From an uncultured Granulicella sp. (lineage in GTDB: Bacteria; Acidobacteriota; Terriglobia; Terriglobales; Acidobacteriaceae), in contig CALMVK010000339.1 in assembly GCA_937873145.1 (NCBI GenBank), positions 8,640 to 48,850 on the forward strand: a DNA stretch of 40,211 nucleotides. The letters are read 5' to 3'. The notes under the pieces are model-generated. The model was not told the origin of the DNA. It ran no database searches and worked only from the letters and a program-made list of their open reading frames with translations. Made by a program: the position numbers and the translations under genes. Numbering within the stretch: position 1 is the stretch's first letter; each line of letters opens with the position of its first letter. Positions 15,600-22,893 of this stretch are shown here, piece by piece.

Positions 15600-17009
15600 A
15601 TGAGCACTGTCTACGATCTGATCGTCATCGGGTCCGGCCCGGCCGGGCAACGTGCCGCAATTTACGCGTCCAAGCTGGGCAAGAAGGTTGCACTGGTCGA
15701 GATGCGCGAGGTGGTGGGCGGAGCCTGCATCAACACGGGAACCATTCCGTCGAAGACCATGCGGGAGGCGGTGCTGCACCTCTCAGGGTACAACTACAAG
15801 TCGATTTACGGGATGAATTACCGGGTGAAGGAACGCATTACGATGGCGGACCTGGCGTTCCGGGTGCAGCACGTAATCAAAACCGAGATCGACGTGACGG
15901 AAGCGCAGTTGCAGCGCAACAACATCGAGATGCTGACCGGGGTGGCCAGCTTTGAGGCTGCGAGCGCGGAGTGCGTCCAGATAAAGGTGACCAACTCGCG
16001 CGGGACGACGATGTACAACGCGAAGAATGCGTTGATTGCGACGGGAACGAAGCCTGCGACGTCGGCGAAGGTGCCGATCAATGGCACGTCGATCGTGAAC
16101 TCGGACCTGGTCCTGGATCTGAAGACGTTGCCAAAGACGATGATTATCGTCGGTGGCGGCGTGATTGGGGTGGAGTACGCGTGCATGTTTTCGGCGCTGG
16201 GGGTGCGGGTGACCCTGGTCGAGCGGCGGCCGCGGCTGCTCGAGTTTGCCGACCAGGAGATTGTGGAGGCACTGAGTTACCATCTGCGCGATGCGCGGGT
16301 GACAATGCGGCTGAATGAAGAGGTCGATACGGTCGAGGAGATGCCGGACGGCACGGTGGTGGCCAATCTCGAGTCGAAGAAGAAGCTGCAGGGAGACACG
16401 CTGCTGTACGCTGTGGGTCGTCAAGGGAATGTGGATGAGCTGAACCTGGCGGCAGTGGGGGTAGATGCGGACGGGCGTGGACGCATTCCGGTGGACAAGG
16501 ACTTTCGGACGAAACAGCCGAACATCTTTGCCGTGGGCGACGTGATCGGGTTTCCTTCGCTGGCGTCGGTTTCGATGGAGCAGGGGCGGATCGCGGGTGC
16601 GCGGGCGTTCGGGGATGAGACGATTCTGTCGAACCCAAGCTTTTATCCGTACGGCATCTGGACGATCCCGGAGATCAGCTTTTTGGGCAAGACGGAAGAA
16701 CAACTAACGGAAGAAGATGTGCCTTACGAGGTAGGGGTGGCGTATTACCGCGAGATTGCGCGCGGACAGATTCGCGGGGACACGACCGGCCGGCTGAAGC
16801 TGATCTTCCATCGTGTGACGCATGCGCTGCTCGGAATTCACATCATTGGCGAGGGCGCAAGCGAGCTCGTGCACATTGGACAAGCGGTCATGGCACTGGG
16901 CGGAAAGCTCGATTATTTCGTGGATACGGTATTCAACTATCCAACGCTTGCAGAATGTTATAAGGTTGCTGCGTTCAATGGATTGAACCGCGTGAGTAAG
17001 TTCGAGTAG
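15600..17009 (+). CDS. sthA: Soluble pyridine nucleotide transhydrogenase (SthA/UdhA-like)
   Basis: This 469-aa flavoprotein belongs to the lipoamide dehydrogenase-like family. It has an FAD-binding GSGPAG at 11-16, a second dinucleotide fold IIVGGGVIGVEYA, and an FAD-contact segment NIFAVGDVIGFPSL. The redox-motif position reads GGACINTGTIPSKT: Cys43 is kept but the partner cysteine is Thr48, which is the hallmark of soluble transhydrogenase rather than a disulfide reductase. SthA moves reducing equivalents between NADPH and NAD+ in the cytoplasm. The ORF track opens at 15516. The ATG at 15600 matches the family N-terminus, though its ribosome site is weak. It is followed 127 bases later by a ROK-like gene on the same strand and is divergent from the ThiE/TenI-like gene. 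Confidence 0.9.
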   Translation: MSTVYDLIVIGSGPAGQRAAIYASKLGKKVALVEMREVVGGACINTGTIPSKTMREAVLHLSGYNYKSIYGMNYRVKERITMADLAFRVQHVIKTEIDVTEAQLQRNNIEMLTGVASFEAASAECVQIKVTNSRGTTMYNAKNALIATGTKPATSAKVPINGTSIVNSDLVLDLKTLPKTMIIVGGGVIGVEYACMFSALGVRVTLVERRPRLLEFADQEIVEALSYHLRDARVTMRLNEEVDTVEEMPDGTVVANLESKKKLQGDTLLYAVGRQGNVDELNLAAVGVDADGRGRIPVDKDFRTKQPNIFAVGDVIGFPSLASVSMEQGRIAGARAFGDETILSNPSFYPYGIWTIPEISFLGKTEEQLTEEDVPYEVGVAYYREIARGQIRGDTTGRLKLIFHRVTHALLGIHIIGEGASELVHIGQAVMALGGKLDYFVDTVFNYPTLAECYKVAAFNGLNRVSKFE

Positions 17010-17136
17010 AAGTCTGCTAGCGGAAGAGGCCATTGAGCTAAGCACCGATGTTGTTTCTTTGCAGAAGCTGCGGAGTTTTACGATTGTGCGCACCGGAGTG
17101 GTTAGAACCGGGCGAGCTTGCCAAAAGGCGGAAGAG

Positions 17137-18066
17137 ATGGCCAAGACCATAGGGGTAGTGCTTTCTGAACGAATTGCTGCGGGGCTGATCGTCGATCACC
17201 GGATTGTGGGCGCGCTGCGCCTCTATCCCCACGAGAGCGATAACGAGTCCGGGCTGGTGGAGATGCACACAGAGGGGCTGATCGAGGCGATCTGTGAGCA
17301 GGTGATCTTGACCGCGGGTGCGAAGGATGCGGGCTGCTCTGAGCTGACCGCGGTAGGCGTGGCGCTCCCGGGATTGATCCGAAACGGCGTGGTGGAAGAG
17401 GCACCAAACTTCCCGCAACTCAAGGGCGCGCGTATCGCTGAGTTGCTCTCGACGCAACTGCATGCGCATGGCCTGAGGGTGCCGGTGAGTGTGGCCAACG
17501 ACGCGGATAGCGTGGCTGCTGGTTTGGCGGCGGCGCAAGGCAAACTGGACTCGCTGATCCGCGTGTGGACCTTAGGCGTGGGAATCGGCTATGGCCGGTA
17601 TCCTTTCGCTCCGGGAGTGTGGGAGGGCGGCCACACTGTGGTGACGCTCGACGACAAGGAACAGTTTTGTGGGTGCGGCGGACGCGGACACATTGAGGGC
17701 ATCATGGGTCATCGCGCGATGCGCCTACGCTTCCTGGATATGGAGCCGGAAGAGGTGTTTGAAGAAGCCCGGAACCGCGACTCGCAAGGTAAAAACAAGG
17801 AGCGCTGCCTGGCGTTTGTGAAGCTTTGGCACAAGGCGCTGGCGGCGGGCACGGCCACGTCCATCCACATGGACGGGCCGGGCAAGTTTCTGCTGACGGG
17901 CTTCAACACGCGCTTTATCGACTTGGCGATGCTAAAGGACTACGTCAACCAGATGGTGAAGATGAGCCCATTACAGGGCTATACGCTTGAGATCGTTGAG
18001 GACATTCCGGAGACGCGGGTGATTGGCACGGCAGTGATGGCAGAGCAGGCCGTGCATGCAGGCTGA
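17137..18066 (+). CDS. ROK-family protein with degenerate ATP-binding motifs
   Basis: This 309-aa protein keeps much of the ROK (repressor/ORF/sugar kinase) fold: the LPGLIRNGVVEEAPNF sugar-side motif, VANDADSVAAG with the catalytic-type Asp122, EGGH at 163-166, and a Zn-site-like CGCGGRGH at 178-185 in which the last Cys is His. The usual N-terminal DxGGT ATP-phosphate motif is absent (GVVLSERIAAGL in its place), and the second phosphate motif reads LGVGIGYGR rather than GTGIGGG. Kinase activity is therefore doubtful; a sugar-binding sensor is possible. There is no DNA-binding N-terminal domain, so it is not a classic ROK repressor. The ATG at 17137 with GGAAG upstream is chosen over the 17059 start. 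It may share a transcript with sthA. Confidence 0.8.
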   Translation: MAKTIGVVLSERIAAGLIVDHRIVGALRLYPHESDNESGLVEMHTEGLIEAICEQVILTAGAKDAGCSELTAVGVALPGLIRNGVVEEAPNFPQLKGARIAELLSTQLHAHGLRVPVSVANDADSVAAGLAAAQGKLDSLIRVWTLGVGIGYGRYPFAPGVWEGGHTVVTLDDKEQFCGCGGRGHIEGIMGHRAMRLRFLDMEPEEVFEEARNRDSQGKNKERCLAFVKLWHKALAAGTATSIHMDGPGKFLLTGFNTRFIDLAMLKDYVNQMVKMSPLQGYTLEIVEDIPETRVIGTAVMAEQAVHAG

Positions 18067-18079
18067 GGCACTTTCTTGT

Positions 18080-18100
18080 GAGTCGGAGGTAGTCCGAGTC
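18080..18100 (+). terminator. Possible hairpin after the ROK-like gene
   Basis: GAGTCGGA and TCCGAGTC pair over 7 of 8 positions with a 5-base loop, 14 bases after the stop. CCCTCTT follows at a short distance. It is a weak terminator candidate. Confidence 0.35.
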
Positions 18101-18159
18101 TGCCCTCTTAGGCGAAGAAAACTGGATGCGGTGGGCAAGTATTGCTGCCGAAGAAAGAA

Positions 18160-18189
18160 CCTCGCCGGAGGAGTGTGTCTCCGGCGAGG
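18160..18189 (-). terminator. Intrinsic terminator of the ferritin-like gene
   Basis: A perfect 11-bp inverted repeat (CCTCGCCGGAG / CTCCGGCGAGG) with an 8-base loop begins 28 bases beyond the ferritin-like stop. On the minus strand TTCTTTCTT follows. It is a strong terminator for the PEP-CTERM/ferritin-like unit and may also stop readthrough from the ROK gene side. Confidence 0.8.
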
Positions 18190-18217
18190 TCATTTGCAAT
18201 AAGGTTGAAGCCGACGA

Positions 18218-19123
18218 TCAAGCGAAGCCGACAGGCTGCGTGCCGAGGTTGGCAGAGGTGGCGGGAGGAGCGCTCGGCGTTCCGGAGAAGGCTCCGTTGA
18301 CGCCCAGCGGGAAGAAGCCTCCCTGGGTGAGGCCCGCGCCGCCGTAGCCCAAAGTGAGCACCTGGGGGACGGTGCGGATGGCAGGAAGCCCGTTCGAGAT
18401 GTTGATGGGCAGGTACTGATTTTGCGCTCCCACAGGAGGAGGAACCAAGTCGGCACCATCCAGCACGGGGGTCGTAACGTTGAGGCGGGCAATCTGGGTA
18501 TGCAGGCTTCCAACGTGCAGGGCTTCCGTGGCGAGAATGCGGGCCGCGGTCTGGATGACGATGGGCGTGCTGAGCAGGTAAGCCGCGCCTCCGTATGCCG
18601 AAACGCCGATGTCCTCGAAGATGCGCGCGAGGCTGAGGTACTCGCTCTCACTGCCAAAGCCGAAGCCGAGCGCGGTGAGATTGATGTTGGGCTTGGCGAT
18701 GGCGAGCGAGCCGAGGAAGGAGCGCAGCAGGACGACGTGGGCGCGCTCGTCAGAACCGATTTCAGCGGTGATGGCTGGCGTGAAGACGAGCGAGTTGGAG
18801 AGGGTGACCTTGCTGCCGTTCGTAGTGACCCCGCCGCTTGGGTTGTTCCCGCCGTTCGCGACGCCCGAGACTCCGATGCCAAACTGCTCGATACCAAAGC
18901 CATACTGGCCGTAGGTGTAGAACTCGGCTTCGAGGTATTCGAGGTTGAGGGCGAAGTTGAGGACGTTGACTTCGGTGGTGGTGGGTCCGGAGGACTGGGC
19001 TTCGGCTTCTGACGCGGTGACTCCCATCGCGGTGACGGCTGCGGTGGCGACTCCGAGAGTTTTGAGGAATTTGCGGCGATTGGATGAGGCCGCGACGACT
19101 TCTTCGATGATGCGCTTCGACAT
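18218..19123 (-). CDS. Tat-exported ferritin-like domain protein
   Basis: This 301-aa protein starts with a twin-arginine signal (SSNRRKFLKTLGVATAAV) and a cleavage-like ASEAEA, so it is probably exported folded. The body matches the ferritin-like/desiccation-related family: helices containing NFALNLEYLEAEFY and EIGSDERAHVVLLRSFLG carry the Glu and Glu-x-x-His type residues of such bundles, and a third helix contains ATEALHVGSLHTQIARL. The C-terminal 90 residues are Gly/Pro-rich and not helical. By family the function is unclear; metal binding is plausible but unproven. AAGGAG precedes the ATG at 19123. It lies 50 bases after the PEP-CTERM gene on the same strand, so the two are probably co-transcribed, and a strong terminator follows. 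Confidence 0.85.
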   Translation of the reverse strand: MSKRIIEEVVAASSNRRKFLKTLGVATAAVTAMGVTASEAEAQSSGPTTTEVNVLNFALNLEYLEAEFYTYGQYGFGIEQFGIGVSGVANGGNNPSGGVTTNGSKVTLSNSLVFTPAITAEIGSDERAHVVLLRSFLGSLAIAKPNINLTALGFGFGSESEYLSLARIFEDIGVSAYGGAAYLLSTPIVIQTAARILATEALHVGSLHTQIARLNVTTPVLDGADLVPPPVGAQNQYLPINISNGLPAIRTVPQVLTLGYGGAGLTQGGFFPLGVNGAFSGTPSAPPATSANLGTQPVGFA

Positions 19124-19173
19124 AAAACTCCTTGACGAGGGGTTAGTTCGCCGATAAGACAGGTGAATGTTCG

Positions 19174-19758
19174 TTATGCGGTGCGGCGCCGGCGTCCCAG
19201 CAAAGCAAGCGCGGGCGGAAGAACGAGCAGCAGGGTAGACGGCTCCGGGGTGACAGCAGCGGCGTTGGTTGCGGCGTTGGTTACAGTTACGCTGTAGTTG
19301 GCAGTCGTTTGGGCGCAGGTGATGTCGTTGTAGAACATTCCTCCGGGTACACCGCAGTCCGAGCCGGTGATGGAGGGATTGGAGGCGAACAGAAATCCTG
19401 CGGCCAGATTGCCGATAGCCACGTTCGGGAACTCGGTCAGGTCGAGCACGTAATTCCCGGCACTGAGCGTGTCGGTGAGTGCGACATCGCTGAAACCGGT
19501 GTTGGAACCGCTGAAATCGACGACATTCCCGGTTACGGTATTGAACAGCGTAAGTACCGGCACGATGCCACCGCTGGCGAAGGAGGTAGTGGTGAAGGTG
19601 TAGTTTTGCGCAGAGGTCAGGGTGAGCGGGTCACTGATGACGGTGTTGTCGGCGGTGAAGGTTCCGGAGAGGGTGGTGGTACTGGCATGAGCCTGCGTAA
19701 GGGTAGTGACACCCAGCACAGCAAGCGCAAGGCGAGACGCAAAGCGGCAAAGGTTCAT
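19174..19758 (-). CDS. PEP-CTERM secreted protein (DVUA0089-like)
   Basis: This 194-aa protein has a signal peptide ending near AHA, a Thr/Ser/Asn-rich beta domain (resembling the DVUA0089 family) and a clear PEP-CTERM tail: TPEPSTLLLVLPPALALLGRRRRTA. The tail is the sorting signal cut by an exosortase, which usually handles proteins associated with extracellular polysaccharide. No exosortase gene is in the window. The middle contains CGVPGGMFYNDITC, which may form a disulfide. GGAG lies seven bases before the ATG at 19758. It leads a two-gene unit with the Tat-exported ferritin-like protein. Its leader holds a long hairpin at 19836-19889. The tail identification is strong; the function is unknown. 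Confidence 0.88.
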   Translation of the reverse strand: MNLCRFASRLALAVLGVTTLTQAHASTTTLSGTFTADNTVISDPLTLTSAQNYTFTTTSFASGGIVPVLTLFNTVTGNVVDFSGSNTGFSDVALTDTLSAGNYVLDLTEFPNVAIGNLAAGFLFASNPSITGSDCGVPGGMFYNDITCAQTTANYSVTVTNAATNAAAVTPEPSTLLLVLPPALALLGRRRRTA

Positions 19759-19835
19759 AGGAAATCTCCGGACGGCAAACGAGGGTGAGAGTGGGCTGAG
19801 ATGGGGCGTAAATCAGAATTCAGGTAAAACGAAAA

Positions 19836-19889
19836 GCGCCGAGATAAGTCATTCTGTTTGGCTGCGCCTGCCGTCTGCTTATCTGGCGC
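19836..19889 (-). promoter_or_regulatory. Bulged 12-bp hairpin in the PEP-CTERM leader
   Basis: GCGCC-G-AGATAAG (19836-19848) pairs with CTTATCT-GGCGC (19878-19889), giving 12 pairs around one bulged G with a 29-base loop. On the minus strand it is followed by TTTTCGTTTT, so it can act as a terminator or attenuator about 80 bases upstream of the PEP-CTERM start. It matches no riboswitch I can name. Confidence 0.45.
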
Positions 19890-20210
19890 AGTACGGGAAG
19901 CGCTCCTGGAGATCAAGCTGAGGCCTGCAGATTTCCCCGAACGAAAGCTGCCGCAACGCTCTCTTTTTACTACGTCTGAAACAGGAAGGGAGCCGGTTGA
20001 GGCCTATAGGAGGAGGAATGTCGTCCTCAAACGACCTCTAGAATCCAAAGCAGCGGCTTGCACGTAGAGCAGACTCCAGTTGATCTTTGGGGCGAGCGAT
20101 TGACCTGAGGATGAGAGATGTCGACAATGCTTGGCTCGTCTAGAAAGCAAGAGCGTGCCTGGAGGGAAGGCTACGAGTGCGTAGCCCATTCCCTGGGTGG
20201 AGTAAGCTGA

Positions 20211-20231
20211 AATTAGGATTAGATCCTAATT
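20211..20231 (-). terminator. AT-rich dyad after the GT2 gene
   Basis: AATTAGGAT-TAG-ATCCTAATT is a perfect 9-bp inverted repeat with a 3-base loop, 10 bases beyond the GT2 stop codon. AATTTC follows on the minus strand. It may be a terminator, although it is AT-rich, or a protein-binding site. Confidence 0.45.
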
Positions 20232-20241
20232 ATAAATATCT

Positions 20242-21282
20242 TTATAAATATCTAAGAGGAGCGTGAGCAAGCAGTAAGTCTTTTAACATACTGCCCAAGC
20301 CGCTGTAGTTTGAGTATTGCGCATATAGCTTGCGTTTACGAAAGATCGACACCGCTCGCTGAGTTCGCTTCGCTGGCAGGTTTGAACGGAAGGCAAGATA
20401 ATTTGCAAATTGCCGGTAGGCACTTAGGCGATCACTTCCTTGAGATTCTAGCTGAGCTTCAGCAAAGCGAGTGCATACTACCTGAATCAGGGTAGCTGCC
20501 TTATGGATCTCATTCCAGTGTTTCTCGTGAGCGCACCCTGCGTCAAGAAACATATGCAGAGAAAGCTTAAGTCTTCCTATTGCGGAGATCTGCTGCGTGC
20601 TTCCAACCTGCTGCGATGCATGCAGGCGATAGCAGATGAGATTTTGCTTAAGTGGATACAGCTCGGAGAACAAGGGCACGGACGCGGCGAGCCATTCATC
20701 ATGAATCCAGCCCTCTCCCACGGGAAAGCAAAGATCTCGCAGGAAAGTACGAAACATGACGGTCGCTCCTGTAACAAATCGAAGCTGAACGCAGACGAGA
20801 TAGTCCTTTGCAGCAAGTCTTTGCTGAATGATGTCTGAGAAACCAAAGCTCGTCCAGAGATTACCCGGGAGAGGCTTACTCTGATCATCGATTAGAGTTC
20901 CATCAGAGAAGGTCATCCCTACTTCGGGATGCTCTAGCAAAAGTTTTTCAGAGTGTTGCAGGCGAGAGGCATGCCAAAGATCGTCTTGATCCGCAAGCGC
21001 GATCAGTGTCCCGCTGCACAGATGGATTGCCTGTAGAAAGTTCTGAGTGGAGCCAAGCTTACTCTTGTTTTCCATCACCGTAACCGGAAACGGCGCCTGC
21101 TCGGCGAACGCCCGTAGCAGAATGAGTGTATTGTCGGACGAGTTGTCGTCGCACACAATGAGTTCATCCGGAAGGCGAGTCTGGTTGAGGATACTGTCAA
21201 GCTGTTCCGGTAAGAAGCGCTCTCCATTGTAGGTGCAGAGGGCAACCGATATGCGCGCGTGTGGAGGAGTTTCAGTACGCAT
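20242..21282 (-). CDS. Family 2 glycosyltransferase (rhamnosyltransferase-like)
   Basis: This 346-aa cytoplasmic or membrane-associated enzyme has a GT-A fold: the nucleotide-binding start ISVALCTYNGERFLPEQL, then LIVCDDNSSDNT, and the metal-binding acidic motif ALADQDDLWH. These match GT2 enzymes of the rhamnosyltransferase type, which add a sugar to a growing lipid-linked glycan. The actual sugar is unknown. AGGA precedes the ATG at 21282. It is divergent from the flippase gene with about 75 bases between them, and it is part of the lower-GC surface-polysaccharide block. A dyad follows its stop codon. No frameshift was seen. Confidence 0.88.
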   Translation of the reverse strand: MRTETPPHARISVALCTYNGERFLPEQLDSILNQTRLPDELIVCDDNSSDNTLILLRAFAEQAPFPVTVMENKSKLGSTQNFLQAIHLCSGTLIALADQDDLWHASRLQHSEKLLLEHPEVGMTFSDGTLIDDQSKPLPGNLWTSFGFSDIIQQRLAAKDYLVCVQLRFVTGATVMFRTFLRDLCFPVGEGWIHDEWLAASVPLFSELYPLKQNLICYRLHASQQVGSTQQISAIGRLKLSLHMFLDAGCAHEKHWNEIHKAATLIQVVCTRFAEAQLESQGSDRLSAYRQFANYLAFRSNLPAKRTQRAVSIFRKRKLYAQYSNYSGLGSMLKDLLLAHAPLRYL

Positions 21283-21357
21283 TATCCTGCCGCTCGAGCT
21301 ATTCCGGTTTGATGGCGTGGAATCACACGTGTTTGCGCTATCGTGTACACAGCGTCT

Positions 21358-22893
21358 ATGTTATCGACCCGAAAACTTTTACAAGGTTCTGCATCCAATC
21401 TGCTCCGGCTTTTTCTTTCCATTTTGGTGGCGGCGGTTCTTCCTCCACTGTTGATCCACCATCTTTCTCAGGCTGAGTATGGTGCATGGGTCCTTATTCT
21501 TCAGTTAGGTTCTTACATCAATTTACTTGATTTCGGACTTCAGACCGTTATCAGTAAGTTGATTGCCGAGAACGATGCGCTTGGCGATGGAGAAGCAAAC
21601 CATCACTTATTGAGCACCTCCTTCAATGTGCTGGCTGGAGTAGCCTGCCTGGGCACATGTCTCGTCCTGATCATGGTCTGGCGTGTCCCGCAGCTTTTTC
21701 ACCAGATGCCTTATGAGCTTCTGCCAAAAGTGCGACTTGGATTGCTGGTAATCGGCACATCCGCCGCCTTCGCACTTCCCTTCAATCCCTTTCTTTCCGT
21801 TTTTACCGGTTTGCAGGAGTATGGTTTTCCTACCGTTCTTGCTCTGTCGAGTCGTCTCATCTCGGCAGCAACTCTTATTGTGCTCGTCTTATTGCACGGT
21901 GGATTGCTTCCACTTACATTCGCTTTGGCCCTTGTTAACGTAGTTACAGCAATAGCACAGTTTTATGGCTGGAAGCACTATGTGAGTCAACGCATTTCTT
22001 TCTCTTTCAAGCGCTTCCATCCCAGTGCGGCGCGCCTGCTGCTTAAATCCGGTGGGGTCCTTGCTATCTGGACCATCGGCGGTCTCTTCGTCAATGGCTT
22101 CGACCTGCTGATTGTTGGTCATTTCGACTATGCAAACACAGGATTTTACGCGATCGCGGCAAGTGCTACCAACTTTTTGCTGATGATTCTCTCGAGTCTT
22201 TTCTCTCCTTTGCTGCCTGCCGTGTCTTCCATGCAGGCTGCAAGTACGCCCGTGGAGATTGGCAATCTCACTCTTCGTTATTCACGCTACTGCACGATCT
22301 GCCTTCTTGCGATTAGCCTTCCTCTTCTAGTTGGAGCTTTTCCACTCCTGTCCCTTTGGGTAGGCAGAACTTATGCTTTGAAGACGGTTCCCTTTCTTGA
22401 GTGGCTGGTGTTAGGCAACTGCGTCCGCCAACTTGCCTACCCCTATTCTCTTGTGATTATTGCGACAGGCAAACAGCACCTTGCCACACTGGCGACCGTG
22501 GCTGAAGCCGTTATCAACTTAGCTGTCAGCGTATGGCTTGCACACAAAATCGGTGCTATCGGTGTCGCGTACGGTACTTTGGCTGGAGCTTTTGTAAGTC
22601 TTGGGCTTCATCTTTTGGTGAGCATGCGTCGTACCCATTCTGTCATTGACTTCCCTGTTTCCAGGTTTCTGACGCATAGCTTGTTGCGTCCACTTACCTG
22701 CGTTTTACCTTTGCTTTTCCTAGTTCACTCCTGGAACAGGCTCGCGCTTTTACCAGCTAAGTCTAGTCTGCTTGCAGCTTGGATCGTTGCTACTACAGCA
22801 CTGCTTTACTTTATCGCTCTTACTCCATTGGACCGGAAAGAGATACTTAGACACTTTCAAAAAATAAATCCAAGCGCAAGAGAAGCGGACTGA
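21358..22893 (+). CDS. Polysaccharide flippase (Wzx-like membrane protein)
   Basis: This 511-aa hydrophobic protein has about 12-14 membrane segments and the family-typical LSQAEYGAWVLILQLGSYINLLDFGLQ near its N-terminus. It probably exports lipid-linked oligosaccharide units made with the adjacent GT2. The ORF track starts at a GTG (21343). The ATG at 21358 (MLSTRKLLQGSASN) is chosen, although neither start has a clear ribosome site. Its stop abuts that of the opposite Wzi-like gene with no base between. Codon use looks AT-richer than in the flanks (many CTT and TTT codons). It resembles, but is distinct from, the flippase at 25-1425. Confidence 0.85.
   Translation: MLSTRKLLQGSASNLLRLFLSILVAAVLPPLLIHHLSQAEYGAWVLILQLGSYINLLDFGLQTVISKLIAENDALGDGEANHHLLSTSFNVLAGVACLGTCLVLIMVWRVPQLFHQMPYELLPKVRLGLLVIGTSAAFALPFNPFLSVFTGLQEYGFPTVLALSSRLISAATLIVLVLLHGGLLPLTFALALVNVVTAIAQFYGWKHYVSQRISFSFKRFHPSAARLLLKSGGVLAIWTIGGLFVNGFDLLIVGHFDYANTGFYAIAASATNFLLMILSSLFSPLLPAVSSMQAASTPVEIGNLTLRYSRYCTICLLAISLPLLVGAFPLLSLWVGRTYALKTVPFLEWLVLGNCVRQLAYPYSLVIIATGKQHLATLATVAEAVINLAVSVWLAHKIGAIGVAYGTLAGAFVSLGLHLLVSMRRTHSVIDFPVSRFLTHSLLRPLTCVLPLLFLVHSWNRLALLPAKSSLLAAWIVATTALLYFIALTPLDRKEILRHFQKINPSAREAD

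Larger units (their letters stand above)
19759..20241. other. Long non-coding interval between the GT2 and PEP-CTERM genes
   Basis: This is a 483-base region without a convincing gene. ORFs of 69 aa (19858, plus) and 61 aa (20004, minus) have no recognisable features. It holds two structured elements described separately: a 12-bp bulged hairpin (19836-19889) and an AT-rich dyad next to the GT2 stop (20211-20231). ATAAATATCT-like repeats adjoin the latter. The PEP-CTERM promoter should lie here. Confidence 0.4.

Noticed and set aside
18190-18903. 237-aa minus-strand ORF overlapping the ferritin-like gene
   Set aside because: It is the same strand in another frame, Ser/Arg/Pro-rich, with no domain. 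The overlapped frame has a Tat signal and ferritin-like motifs.
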